A DNA stretch of 64,000 nt from Demequina globuliformis (GTDB lineage: Bacteria; Actinomycetota; Actinomycetes; Actinomycetales; Demequinaceae): positions 417,999 to 481,998 of the forward strand of contig NZ_BBRG01000001.1 of assembly GCF_000975155.1 (NCBI RefSeq), given 5' to 3'. The translations under genes were made by a program, and so were the position numbers. Below are positions 8,780 through 17,636 of the stretch, piece after piece (the first letter of the stretch is position 1; every line of letters begins with the position of its first letter). The notes under the pieces are model-generated. The model did not search any database. It saw nothing but the letters and a program-made list of their open reading frames with translations, and had not been told where the DNA came from.

Positions 8780-10126
8780 ATGCTCGGTGGCATGACGGTG
8801 GACGCCACGGCACATTCCCCTTTCCAGACGGCACGCGTACGTACCTTGCTGCGGATCACTGTGCCGGCGCTCGTCATTGGCGCAATGTGCGGCGTTCTTC
8901 TGTGGGCGATCGATGAGGTGGCTGAGGGAGTCACCGTGGTCCTGTGGGAGTGGCTGCCCGAGCTCACGGGGGTTGATCCGGCGGCACGCTGGTGGCCCAT
9001 CCTGGTGCTTGGGCTCGCGGGACTCGCGGTGGGCGTCACCATCCGCTACATGCCTGGGCACGGCGGCTATGACTCCGCCACCACCGAGCTGGTCGCGCCC
9101 GCCCTACCCCTGAAGGCACTGCCCGGCATTGCACTCGCGTTGATCGTCAGCCTCGGCGCCGGGGTCAGTTTGGGGCCCGAAAGCCCGATCATCTCGATCG
9201 CCGTAGGACTATCCGTGTGGGGAGTGGCGAAGATCCTTCCCAACGCGAGCCACGGCGCCATCTTGCTCGTGGCGGGAGCCGGCATGGTCGGCGCGATGTT
9301 CGGCTCGCCCGTTGCCGCGGCGCTGTTGCTGACGGAGATGGTGGCAGGGGTCAAGGCTGGCGGCCTTCTGTGGGACCGCCTGTTCGCACCCGTCGCGTCC
9401 GCGGCCGCGGGTGCTCTGGTGGCGCACCAGCTCGGGGTGGCGTTCGCACCCGGCCTGATCGGCGACTATGCAGGCCCGCACTGGATGGATCTCGTGGTCG
9501 GCACGCCTATCGCTCTCACAGCCGCGGCGGCGTCCCTTGCGGGCGCGTGGTTGATGCCGCGCCTGTGGCACCTTTTGCGACGCTTCCCCAACCCCATCGT
9601 TTTCACGACGATCGGCGGCGTGCTGTTGGGCATTCTGGGCGCCATCGGCGGACCGCTCACCATGTTCAAGGGCGCGCACGAGACCGGTGAGCTCATTTCG
9701 CGCGCCAGCGAGTTCTCCTTTTGGGCGCTGCTCGGACTGGCACTCATGAAGGTGGCCGCCCTGACGGTATCTGCGGCCTCCGGGTTCCGTGGCGGTCGGA
9801 TTTTTCCCGCGGTGTTCATTGGCGCCGCCTTTGGACTGGCCGGCCATGCCCTCGTGCCAGACACATCGTTGGCTCTGGCAATCGCCGCGGGCTGCTTGGG
9901 ATCGATCCTCGCCATCGGCCGTGATGGCTGGCTCGCCGTGTTCATGGCCGTGGCGATCGTGGGAGACGTTGAGATCCTCCCCATGATCACCGTGATCGTC
10001 CTACCGGTATGGCTGCTGGTGACCTCGGCTCCCGAAATGCTGGTGCACGGCGCGACCGTTCCGCCCAATGCCGGTCACAGCGCCCCCAAGGAGCCGGAGA
10101 TTACGCCGGAGCAAGCGACCTCCTAG
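8780..10126 (+). CDS. YfeO-like ion channel of the CLC family
   Basis: About 448 residues with 10 or more hydrophobic helices. It resembles E. coli YfeO, a CLC-superfamily protein of unproven ion specificity: the GHGGYDSA, GVSLGPESPI and GFRGGRIFPAVF segments correspond to the CLC selectivity and pore motifs. The classical GSGIP sequence of CLC exchangers is not evident, so chloride transport should not be assumed. The start may be ATG 8780 or ATG 8792; neither has a strong ribosome-binding site. The gene is monocistronic by spacing, with 131 bases before the next gene. Confidence 0.85.
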   Translation: MLGGMTVDATAHSPFQTARVRTLLRITVPALVIGAMCGVLLWAIDEVAEGVTVVLWEWLPELTGVDPAARWWPILVLGLAGLAVGVTIRYMPGHGGYDSATTELVAPALPLKALPGIALALIVSLGAGVSLGPESPIISIAVGLSVWGVAKILPNASHGAILLVAGAGMVGAMFGSPVAAALLLTEMVAGVKAGGLLWDRLFAPVASAAAGALVAHQLGVAFAPGLIGDYAGPHWMDLVVGTPIALTAAAASLAGAWLMPRLWHLLRRFPNPIVFTTIGGVLLGILGAIGGPLTMFKGAHETGELISRASEFSFWALLGLALMKVAALTVSAASGFRGGRIFPAVFIGAAFGLAGHALVPDTSLALAIAAGCLGSILAIGRDGWLAVFMAVAIVGDVEILPMITVIVLPVWLLVTSAPEMLVHGATVPPNAGHSAPKEPEITPEQATS

Positions 10127-10257
10127 CGCCGCTCAATGCGCGACTTCCCCTGCTGGAGTAGCGGCGGGCCGAGTTTCCCGGCACAGTGGGGAGGACACGC
10201 CATCAGGGATGCCGGCGCTGCGCACAGCGGCTATCCCCCAGTTCACGAGGGGCTCCG

Positions 10258-11127
10258 TTGACCGACATCTTGACCGCCCTGGCACAAGTGGCCATCCTCG
10301 TATTTGTCGTCGCCTCGATGATCGCCCTCGGGCTGTCACTGACTTTTGCTCAAATCCTCACTCCGCTGAAGAACGCGCGGCTCGTTTTCATGGGGCTGGT
10401 CCTGAGCTTCCTCGTGGCACCCGCCGCTGCTTGGGCCATCGCACAGGTCTTTGGGCTCGGGCAGGATCAGACCCTCGGCTTGCTTCTGCTCGGAGTCGCC
10501 GGCGGCGCCCCGTTCTTACCCAAACTCGCCCAACTGGCCAAAGGCGACGTGCCCTACTCGGTGGGACTGATGGTGCTGCTCATGGTCGCCACCGTCGTCT
10601 ACGTGCCGATCGTCTTGCCGCTTCTGGTTGACGGAGTCAGCATCAGCGCCTGGGACATTGCCAGGCCTCTCGTCGTGGTCATGCTGCTTCCGCTGCTGGT
10701 TTCTCTCGTGGTGCGCGCGCGGTATCCAGAGGCGGCCGGTGCAGCACCGGCGATGAACCAGATCTCCTCGAGCGCGCTTGCTCTCGGCCTTGGCGCCGGC
10801 ATCATCGTCGCTCTGCCGTCGATCTGGGACCAGGTGGGCAGCGGGCTCCTCTTCGCCACCGCAGTGCTCGTCGCAGTGTTGCTTGTGTTGGGGTACGTGA
10901 TGGGTGGCGCCACGCGCGAACACAAGGTCGTCACATCGCTGGGCACAGCGCAGCGCAACCTCTCCGCTGCGCTGCTGGTTGCCGGGACCAGCTTCATCGA
11001 TACCCCCACCGTCCTCGTGACCGTCATGGTCGCCGCGCTTCTCCTCACCGCCTCCCTGCTCTTGGCCGCTGGCGAGATGGGCAAACGCGCCGGAACGACC
11101 GCGGCCACGACGGCCGATCCCGGTTAG
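10258..11127 (+). CDS. BASS-family (bile acid:Na+ symporter-like) membrane transporter
   Basis: 289 residues with nine or ten hydrophobic helices and a fold typical of BASS/arsenite-permease-like transporters (GLSLTFAQILTPLKN and LGVAGGAPFLPKLAQLAKGD segments). BASS members carry organic anions with sodium; the substrate here is unknown. The start is taken as TTG at 10258, preceded by GAGGGG at a good distance and giving LTDILTALAQ directly before the first helix. A longer in-frame reading from 10186 adds 24 arginine- and proline-rich residues with no membrane sense. No terminator is obvious before the lipoprotein gene. Confidence 0.8.
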   Translation: MTDILTALAQVAILVFVVASMIALGLSLTFAQILTPLKNARLVFMGLVLSFLVAPAAAWAIAQVFGLGQDQTLGLLLLGVAGGAPFLPKLAQLAKGDVPYSVGLMVLLMVATVVYVPIVLPLLVDGVSISAWDIARPLVVVMLLPLLVSLVVRARYPEAAGAAPAMNQISSSALALGLGAGIIVALPSIWDQVGSGLLFATAVLVAVLLVLGYVMGGATREHKVVTSLGTAQRNLSAALLVAGTSFIDTPTVLVTVMVAALLLTASLLLAAGEMGKRAGTTAATTADPG

Positions 11128-11194
11128 GTGGCAGCGCGGCGTGCGCGTATTGGCTCTTTGTTTACGTGCACGAGGAGGGTGGTACGTTCTCGCT

Positions 11195-11863
11195 ATGACG
11201 CAGTCTCCCGGGGGCGGGACTCCCATCGCCAACTACGCCAACGCGCCAAGGTCCACGCACCGCGTCCACGCACGCGCTTCGGTTTCCTCCCCCTCCCCGT
11301 TGCGACGGCGCCCGCGGCGGCTGCTGGGCTTGTCCACGGCGGCCGCCGCGACAATGCTGTGCGCAGCATGCGGCGTGTTTGCGCCCCATGATGTGGGTGA
11401 CATCGAGCAACAGGCCGATGCCGTGTTTGACATGGCCGAGGCCACTTTCCCAGGCATGGCCGAAGACCTTGACGCTGTCCTCACGGGCGCTGGAAGCGGC
11501 GAGAACCCTGGCGGCGGCCTGGAAGGCGGGAACGTCTTCATTAAGGTCCAAGTGAAGGCCTCTTTGGACGGCCCACAACCCAGCACAGAACAGATCGCCT
11601 CCGCATTGAGCGATGCCGGGTTCGTTGACATTGAGGTGCGAGAGAACGACGTCGCGCTCGCGGGGGGTAGGGGCACCACCGCTGACGGCACGATGGAGGC
11701 ATACATCGGCTACCTGTTCCCCCCGGAGTTCAGCGCACCGGACTACCACATGGTGTTGCGGAGCACTGAGACGCTGACGGTGCCGTACGGCGACTACTGG
11801 GATGACTACAGGTACCGTGACTATCGCGAGTTTGACCCATCGCTTCTCACCCCCGAGCAGTAA
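11195..11863 (+). CDS. Putative lipoprotein of unknown function
   Basis: 222 residues. A long basic N-terminus (PLRRRPRR) precedes a hydrophobic stretch ending in MLCAAC (Cys59 as the likely lipidation site). The residue three before Cys59 is itself Cys rather than Leu, so the lipobox is marginal. The mature part is acidic, with a small alpha/beta domain and a Tyr/Asp-rich C-terminus. I do not recognise the family. ATG 11195 is used; a GAGGAGG lies 14 or more bases upstream, further than ideal. The gene ends at a strong bidirectional terminator shared with adhE. Confidence 0.65.
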   Translation: MTQSPGGGTPIANYANAPRSTHRVHARASVSSPSPLRRRPRRLLGLSTAAAATMLCAACGVFAPHDVGDIEQQADAVFDMAEATFPGMAEDLDAVLTGAGSGENPGGGLEGGNVFIKVQVKASLDGPQPSTEQIASALSDAGFVDIEVRENDVALAGGRGTTADGTMEAYIGYLFPPEFSAPDYHMVLRSTETLTVPYGDYWDDYRYRDYREFDPSLLTPEQ

Positions 11864-11870
11864 CGCAACA

Positions 11871-11911
11871 AGGCCCCGTAGCCCGGATGCGAGATCCGAG
11901 CCACGGGGCCT
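11871..11911. terminator. Bidirectional terminator between the lipoprotein gene and adhE
   Basis: A long hairpin: AGGCCCCGT pairs with ACGGGGCCT and an inner CGGAT pairs with ATCCG around a short loop. It lies between convergent stop codons 8 bases after one and 22 before the other. Confidence 0.8.
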
Positions 11912-11932
11912 ACGTGCTTTGTGCGGCGTTGC

Positions 11933-14671
11933 TTACTTCTTCGCGGTGCGAGCCTTCCTGCCCGCAGCCTTGGTGACCTTGGCCTCGACCTTCGCCTCCG
12001 CATCGGCCGCCTCCGCTTCACGGGCGGCGACATCCTCGTAGCGGATGCCGTAGTACGCAGCCTGCATCATGACCTTCATGTCCGCCAGCATGGGCAGACG
12101 CGGGTTGGCGGGTGCGCACTGGTCCTCATATGCGTTCAGTGCAAGGGTGTCCAGCGAACCGATGAACTCCTGCTCGTCGATGCCGACCTGCTGGAACGAC
12201 CGCTCGATGCCGACCTTGTCGCGCAGTTCCTCAACCGCGGTGGCGTAGGCCTCAACGGCCTCCTCCGGAGTGGAGTGCGCGAGGCCCAGGATCTTGGCGA
12301 TCTCCTGGAATCGCTCGGGAGCCACGTAGGACTCCTGCTTGGGCCATGAGGTGGGCTTGGTGGGGATCTTGCCGTTGTAGCGGATCACGTGCGGCAGGTA
12401 GATCGCGTTGGTGCGGCCGTGAGCGACGTGGAACGTCGAACCGGTGACGTGGCTCATCGCGTGCACCAGACCAAGGAACGCGTTACCGAATGCCATACCC
12501 GCGACCGTCGCGGCGTTGTGCATCTTCTCGCGTGCCTTCTCCTGGTTCTCGCCACCGGTGACGGACTCCTCGATGTACTCGAAGACCATCCGGATGGCCT
12601 GCAGAGCCATACCGTCGGTGAAGTCATTGGCGTAGACGGAGACGAAGGCCTCTGTGGCGTGCGTCAGAGCGTCGAAGCCTGAGTCGGCCGCGACACGCGA
12701 GGGCAGCTGCGCGGTCAACACGGGGTCGACGATCGCGACTGACGGGGTGAGCGCGTAGTCGGCCAGCGGGTACTTGCGTCCGGTCTCGGTGTCCGTGATC
12801 ACAGCGAAGGGAGTGACCTCCGCGCCGGTTCCGGACGTGGTGGGGATGCACACCAACTGGGCCAGTTCACCCAACTGCGGGAACGTGAAGGCGCGCTTGC
12901 GGATGTCGAAGAACTTTTCCTTCAGGTCGCTGAAGACCACCTCGGGGTGCTCGTACATGAGCCACATCACCTTGGCGGCGTCCATGGGGGAACCGCCGCC
13001 GATCGCGATGAGGGTGTCCGGCTTGAAGGCACGCAGCACCTCGGCGCCCTTGGTGACGGTCGCGACCGAAGGCTCCGGCTCGACGTTGTCGATGATCTGC
13101 ACGGACACCTTGTTGGTGCGGCGGTTCAGTACGTCGAGGACCCGGTCCACGATGCCGATGCGGGTCATGGTGGCGTCGGTGATGATGGTGACGCGCTCCA
13201 CGTCTGGCATGGACTTGAGGTAGCGGATCGAGTTGGGCTCAAAGTAAGTCTTGGCCGGCACCTTGAACCACTGCATGTTGTTGTTCCTCCGGCCAATGCG
13301 CTTGACGTTGACAAGGTTGACGGCAGTGACGTTGTTGCTCACCGAGTTGTGTCCGTAGGAGCCGCAGCCCAGCGTCAGCGAGGGCAGGAAGGCGTTGTAG
13401 ATGTCGCCGATTCCGCCCTGGGAAGAGGGCGAGTTGCAGATGACACGCACTGCCTTGACGCGCGAACCAAACTCCTGGATGAGGTCCTGGTCGGTGGCGT
13501 GGATGGCGGCCGAGTGGCCAAGGCCGTGGAACTCGACCATGCGCTCTGCGTAGTCCAGGCCCTGCTCGGTTGACTCGGACTTGAGGATCGCGAGCACGGG
13601 GCACAGCTTTTCGCGGGTGAGGGGCTCGGATTCGCCGACTGTGGAGACCTCGGCCATGATGATCGAGGTTTCTGCGGGGACGGAGAAGCCTGCCTGCTGC
13701 GCGATCCACTGCGGCGACTTGCCCACCACGTTGGGGTTGAGCTTGGCTCCCCCGCAGTTCTCACCGGAGGCGGTCACACCAAAGATGAACTCTTCGAGCT
13801 GAGCCTTCTCCTCAGGCGTGACGCGGTACGCGTGCAGCTTTTGGAACTCCGCCATGGCCGTGTCGTAGATGGAAGCGTCGATGATCGCGGCCTGCTCCGA
13901 CGCGCACACCATGCCGTTGTCGAAGGCCTTGGAGATGATGATGTCGTTCACGGAGCGCTTGAGGTTCGCGGACTCGTGAATGTAAGCGGGAACGTTGCCG
14001 GCTCCGACACCCAGCGCGGGCTTTCCGCATGAGTACGCGGCCTTCACCATGGCGTTGCCACCGGTGGCGAGGATCAGCGCAACACCGTCGTGGTTCATCA
14101 GCGCGTTGGTGGCGTCAATGGACGGGTGCTCGACCCACTGGATGCAGTTCTCCGGCGCGCCGGCGGCGATCGCGGCGTCGCGTACCACACGGGCGGCGGC
14201 GACCGAAGACTCCTGGGCGCTGGGGTGGAAGGCGAAGATGATCGGGTTGCGAGTCTTGAGCGCAATGAGCGACTTGAAGATCGCCGTCGAGGTGGGGTTG
14301 GTGACGGGAGTCACGCCGCAGATCACGCCCACCGGCTCGGCGATCTCAGTGATGCCCAGCAGCGGGTCCTCGTGAATCACGCCGACGGTCTTCATGGGCC
14401 CCATGGAGTGCGTCACGTGCTCGCACGCGAAGATGTTCTTCACGGCCTTGTCCTCGAACACACCGCGACCGGTCTCTGCGACGGCCTGAAGCGCCAGGTC
14501 GCCGTGCTGGTTGAGCGCGGCCACCGAAGCCTTCTTCACCACCAGGTCGACGTCGTCTTGCGTGAAAGCGGAGTATGCCTGGAGTGCGCGCTGGCCGTTC
14601 GCGACGAGCCTGTCGATTTCCTCTGCGACAGACGGTTGAGCAGCGGTGGGGCTGTCCACGGTGGCGGTCAT
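11933..14671 (-). CDS. adhE: Bifunctional acetaldehyde-CoA / alcohol dehydrogenase AdhE
   Basis: 912 residues, the usual AdhE length. The N-terminal aldehyde dehydrogenase half (about 1-440) reduces acetyl-CoA to acetaldehyde and has catalytic Cys256 in NGMVCASEQ. The C-terminal iron alcohol dehydrogenase half (about 460-870) makes ethanol and has the metal-binding His residues in FDALTHATEAF and GLVHAMSHVTGSTFHVAHG. AdhE forms spirosome filaments in other bacteria. The last ~30 residues are an Ala/Glu/Lys-rich tail not typical of AdhE. The start at 14671 has a GGGAG site; the longer frame to 14821 covers the promoter region. With pflB and pflA it forms a mixed-acid fermentation set. Two DevR-like boxes lie 82-111 bases upstream. 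Confidence 0.96.
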   Translation of the reverse strand: MTATVDSPTAAQPSVAEEIDRLVANGQRALQAYSAFTQDDVDLVVKKASVAALNQHGDLALQAVAETGRGVFEDKAVKNIFACEHVTHSMGPMKTVGVIHEDPLLGITEIAEPVGVICGVTPVTNPTSTAIFKSLIALKTRNPIIFAFHPSAQESSVAAARVVRDAAIAAGAPENCIQWVEHPSIDATNALMNHDGVALILATGGNAMVKAAYSCGKPALGVGAGNVPAYIHESANLKRSVNDIIISKAFDNGMVCASEQAAIIDASIYDTAMAEFQKLHAYRVTPEEKAQLEEFIFGVTASGENCGGAKLNPNVVGKSPQWIAQQAGFSVPAETSIIMAEVSTVGESEPLTREKLCPVLAILKSESTEQGLDYAERMVEFHGLGHSAAIHATDQDLIQEFGSRVKAVRVICNSPSSQGGIGDIYNAFLPSLTLGCGSYGHNSVSNNVTAVNLVNVKRIGRRNNNMQWFKVPAKTYFEPNSIRYLKSMPDVERVTIITDATMTRIGIVDRVLDVLNRRTNKVSVQIIDNVEPEPSVATVTKGAEVLRAFKPDTLIAIGGGSPMDAAKVMWLMYEHPEVVFSDLKEKFFDIRKRAFTFPQLGELAQLVCIPTTSGTGAEVTPFAVITDTETGRKYPLADYALTPSVAIVDPVLTAQLPSRVAADSGFDALTHATEAFVSVYANDFTDGMALQAIRMVFEYIEESVTGGENQEKAREKMHNAATVAGMAFGNAFLGLVHAMSHVTGSTFHVAHGRTNAIYLPHVIRYNGKIPTKPTSWPKQESYVAPERFQEIAKILGLAHSTPEEAVEAYATAVEELRDKVGIERSFQQVGIDEQEFIGSLDTLALNAYEDQCAPANPRLPMLADMKVMMQAAYYGIRYEDVAAREAEAADAEAKVEAKVTKAAGRKARTAKK

Positions 14672-14752
14672 GGTGATTCTCTCCCTTGGGTCACGGATCC
14701 CTAGGCGGGATCCTGATAGTTCGAATCTATGACCGAGCGCTGCGGTTCTCGC

Positions 14753-14782
14753 GTGGCCAAGGTCCCGTGTGACGTTGGTCCT
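14753..14782. promoter_or_regulatory. Tandem DevR/DosR-like boxes upstream of adhE
   Basis: GTGGCCAAGGTCCC (14753-14766) and GTGACGTTGGTCCT (14769-14782) are two 14-mers starting 16 bases apart. Both fit G[G/T]GNCNNNGGTCC[C/T], as do single sites before the FNT transporter and pflB. They also lie about 100 bases before the divergent 14885 gene, so either unit could be controlled. Tandem boxes are common in DosR-controlled promoters of mycobacteria. Confidence 0.5.
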
Positions 14783-14884
14783 ACCAGTGGTGTTGCCGCG
14801 TCTTCGGTCATGTGGGGCCAAGTTTCGTCGACACGTGGGACACGGTCCGGTAGCGTCAGTGCCACGATCAACAAGGGGGCATCA

Positions 14885-15175
14885 ATGCCAAATCTGACCG
14901 AGTTTCCTCCTGCCGTTTATGTGCCGTGCGCGGAGGCTGTCGCGGACGGCGCAGAGGCTCGCCTTGAGTATCGCCAGACCAAGGACGGTCGCACGGCACT
15001 GCTGGTGTACTCCGCACTCGACCGACTCCGTCGGGGCATGGGTGACGTCCAGCCATGGGTACTCCTGCCGACCCCCAGCCTCGAGAAGGTCTGGGAGAAG
15101 GACAAGTTTGATCTGGTGCTGATGGACATTGAAGTGCCGGACGAGCACCGCCGTCGCGGAGGGCTAACCGCATGA
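14885..15175 (+). CDS. SAV_915-family small protein
   Basis: A 96-residue soluble protein resembling the SAV_915 family of actinobacteria, a SseB-like domain (ALLVYSALDRLRRGMGDVQPWVLL). These small proteins often accompany type VII secretion-type substrate genes, but no biochemical function is established. The ATG at 14885 has an AAGGGGG ribosome-binding site 6 bases upstream. Its stop overlaps the next start as ATGA, so it is the first gene of a tightly coupled four-gene operon ending at 17569. Confidence 0.65.
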   Translation: MPNLTEFPPAVYVPCAEAVADGAEARLEYRQTKDGRTALLVYSALDRLRRGMGDVQPWVLLPTPSLEKVWEKDKFDLVLMDIEVPDEHRRRGGLTA

Positions 15176-15453
15176 TCCGGATCGACGCGGCCGCGGTACG
15201 AGCAATCGCAGCAGGCCTCGACGAGGCTGGCACGGACTTCGACAGCGCGGCATCGAAGGCACCGGCGGAGGCCGATGCTGGAATCGCCAACGCCGCGATC
15301 GCGAACCTGCTTGCCTCGCTGATGGACTGCGCTATCCGGCTCGCCGCGGAGCCTCAGGAACTGGCGTCACGAGCGGGAGACGCATTGAGCGACTTCGACT
15401 CCAACGAAGGCGCCGCCATCGACGGCCTCCACCTGCCACTGCGGGCAGAGTGA
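15172..15453 (+). CDS. Small helical protein, EspC/WXG100-like, of a putative type VII substrate cassette
   Basis: 93 residues, almost entirely helical by sequence, acidic and Ala-rich, beginning MIRIDAAAVRAIAAGLDEAG. Size, lack of cysteine-rich or catalytic motifs and position before a WXG-containing long protein resemble small ESX partner proteins such as EspC-like or WXG100 chaperone-substrates. It has no WXG motif itself. It overlaps the upstream gene by 4 bases and is 9 bases from the downstream gene. Function is inferred from context only. Confidence 0.55.
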   Translation: MIRIDAAAVRAIAAGLDEAGTDFDSAASKAPAEADAGIANAAIANLLASLMDCAIRLAAEPQELASRAGDALSDFDSNEGAAIDGLHLPLRAE

Positions 15454-15462
15454 GGCCGCACC

Positions 15463-16647
15463 ATGCAGCAAGACACTCTCATCGAGGGCACACCCGTGTC
15501 GATTCGTGAGGTCGAGACGTTCCTCGCCAACGCGTTCTCGCAAGCCGCCACGTCCCTGGCCGACTCTGCCAGGGACTCGGCACGCACATCACAGGATGCG
15601 TGGGAAGGCGTGTCCGGGACCGCCTTTCGCACCAGGCTCAACAAGCTCCGCGCCGCAGCGGAAGACGTCCGCGACGAGACCGCGACTGCGCGCACCGCCC
15701 TGACTGCGCTCGCCGATGCCCTCGAAAGTGCCCACACCACCATGGACAGCGCTCGCGCGCTCGCACGTGCAGGCGGACTGACCGTGGTCGGGACCGTCAT
15801 CTATGCGCCCGGTCCCGCGCCCGTCATCATGGCCGACCAGATGGGCACGGCTGCCGCTCAGACCGCCCTGTCGACCTATCAGGCGTCCGTCGACGCGTGG
15901 AACAGCGCGATTGCTGTGGCGGACGAGGCGTTTCTTGCATGGGCAGAAGCAGTCGAGACGTTTTCTACCGTCGCCATCGCGTTTCCGGGTTCCTTGGCAA
16001 CTTTGACCGACGGGCTCATCACTGGGGCGAGCGACGTCACCAAACTCGCAGCCAAGGCACACTCGCTCTCGGCGCTCCGGGAGCTACATCTGGACACGCA
16101 GGCGCGGCTCTTGGGGCACGCCGACGCGATCACCCCAGACGGCCGTCTCACCTCGACCAAGGCTCACTTCTATGACCTCCTCAACGGTGCCGACGACGCT
16201 GGCGCCAAGGTCAAGGCCATCGACGACGTTCTCAACAAGCACTCCGGGGTCCGCAACGCGGCACGCGTGGGCAAAGGTGTCCCGGTTCTTGGAATCGCGG
16301 CCACCGGGTACGGCATTTGGGCGGACATGGAGGCGGGTGAAAGCGGCGGTCAGGCTGTGGTGTCAAATGTTGGCGGCGCTGCGATCGGCATGGGCGCCGC
16401 GATCGGCACCGGCGCGCTGATTGGATCATTCATCGCGCCTCCTGCCGGCACCATCGTCGGCGCAGGAGTGGGGGCGATCGTTGGCGCTGCTGCCGGAATC
16501 TTCGCGTCGGGGGCCATCGATCACATGTGGGAGAACGCCAGCGAAGGGTTCGTGGACACCGTCAACGCAGGGTGGAAGGAGATCACTGACACGGGTGAAG
16601 CAATCGGTGATCTCGCCAGCGACGCGTGGGGAGCGATCTTTGGCTAA
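15463..16647 (+). CDS. WXG/LXG-type protein with glycine-zipper C-terminus, putative type VII-secreted effector
   Basis: 394 residues. The N-terminal ~110 residues form a helical hairpin with a WEG turn (Trp47-Glu-Gly49) inside WEGVSGTAF, as in WXG100 and LXG proteins exported by type VII secretion. A second helical region follows to about residue 260. Residues about 265-350 are a glycine-rich hydrophobic region with AIGMGAAIGTGALIG-type small-residue zippers, which can insert in membranes. A short amphipathic tail ends the protein. No enzymatic toxin domain is recognised. No ESX core gene (EccC ATPase, EccD, mycosin) is in the window. The downstream membrane protein starts inside its stop region, suggesting co-function, perhaps as immunity or partner. 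Confidence 0.6.
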   Translation: MQQDTLIEGTPVSIREVETFLANAFSQAATSLADSARDSARTSQDAWEGVSGTAFRTRLNKLRAAAEDVRDETATARTALTALADALESAHTTMDSARALARAGGLTVVGTVIYAPGPAPVIMADQMGTAAAQTALSTYQASVDAWNSAIAVADEAFLAWAEAVETFSTVAIAFPGSLATLTDGLITGASDVTKLAAKAHSLSALRELHLDTQARLLGHADAITPDGRLTSTKAHFYDLLNGADDAGAKVKAIDDVLNKHSGVRNAARVGKGVPVLGIAATGYGIWADMEAGESGGQAVVSNVGGAAIGMGAAIGTGALIGSFIAPPAGTIVGAGVGAIVGAAAGIFASGAIDHMWENASEGFVDTVNAGWKEITDTGEAIGDLASDAWGAIFG

Positions 16648-17569
16648 CCGGCTTTACACGCACTCAGCGACACCCCCTCCGGCGGCCGCGCGTCGAACCA
16701 TGCCAGGGGCGTACGGCGAACTCGCGCTTCCCCGCTGGGCGTGGTGGGCCGTCATGGTCGTGAATGTCGCCATCACAGGCTTCTTCGTGTTTGGCGCGTT
16801 CTACCCCGCAGGGAGCGCTCACTGGACTGCGGCCTTTGCCGCGCTGGCCTGCGGCTGGCTGGCCCTCACCATCCATCTGTATATCCAGGTCATTCATCGA
16901 CCTCGTGGACGCCGCGACGTGATGTCAATCGAGCCATCCCGCCAGGCTCCCGCGCTCGTTCTCACGGCGAGCCGTCGGCTCACTGCGTGGATGACCATCA
17001 CCGCATCGGTGTGGGCGCTCGCGCTCGCAACGTTTGCTGTGATCGCGGACGGCGGGTGGGGAGCCTTCTGGGCGGTATGCGCAGGCTTTGCCGCGCTCGG
17101 GGTCGCTTCGCAAGCGCTCGCGCTCAAGCCTCGCTCAGTGCGGCTGACCAGTGCGGGCATCGAGGCCGTCACCAACGGCGCGTCCGCCGCGGTCGCGTGG
17201 GATGACATCCAGGTGATGACGTGGCAACAAGTCCGCGAAGGCCTCATGGGCATCCGGGTGACGCCAAGGTCCGGGGCAGCTTCATGGCACGCCAAGCCGC
17301 ATCGTCCCTGGTCCCGACGTGACCGCCGGTTCCTTGAGATCGACCTCATGCCGCTCGACGTGGATCCGCTGCTCGTGGCGCACGCCCTCTTCGCGTATTG
17401 GAAGGACCCGGCCGCGCGGCACGAACTCGACTCCGGCACTATCCCCCGCAGGTTCACGGATCCAACGACCGCAACGGTTGACTCGCATGGACGACACATC
17501 GTCATCCCGTCCCACACCTACCGCTTCGAGGCCATGGACGCCCGCGAGGGAACACTGCCAACGGCGTAG
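16640..17569 (+). CDS. Four-helix membrane protein with PH-like cytoplasmic domain
   Basis: 309 residues if started at TTG 16640, which has a GGGGAG site 6 bases upstream and overlaps the previous stop. ATG 16700 is the alternative (289 residues). Four membrane helices lie near residues 32-54, 62-84, 115-136 and 139-162. The C-terminal ~140 residues look like a bacterial PH-type domain (strand pattern around VRLTSAGIEAV and VAWDDIQVMTW). I do not recognise a named family. It is the last gene of the SAV_915/EspC-like/WXG operon and could protect against, anchor or sense the upstream protein; this is inference from gene order. Confidence 0.6.
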   Translation: MANRLYTHSATPPPAAARRTMPGAYGELALPRWAWWAVMVVNVAITGFFVFGAFYPAGSAHWTAAFAALACGWLALTIHLYIQVIHRPRGRRDVMSIEPSRQAPALVLTASRRLTAWMTITASVWALALATFAVIADGGWGAFWAVCAGFAALGVASQALALKPRSVRLTSAGIEAVTNGASAAVAWDDIQVMTWQQVREGLMGIRVTPRSGAASWHAKPHRPWSRRDRRFLEIDLMPLDVDPLLVAHALFAYWKDPAARHELDSGTIPRRFTDPTTATVDSHGRHIVIPSHTYRFEAMDAREGTLPTA

Positions 17570-17636
17570 CCTGCCAATCGCACAGCCGGGCCCCGGCCGC
17601 ATGATGCCCCGCCGTGAGGGCGACGCATCCCAGGGC

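Noticed and set aside
10127-10257. tRNA or small RNA in the gap before the BASS transporter
   Set aside because: No cloverleaf, TPsiC-like sequence or terminator could be drawn; only scattered GC-rich inverted repeats.
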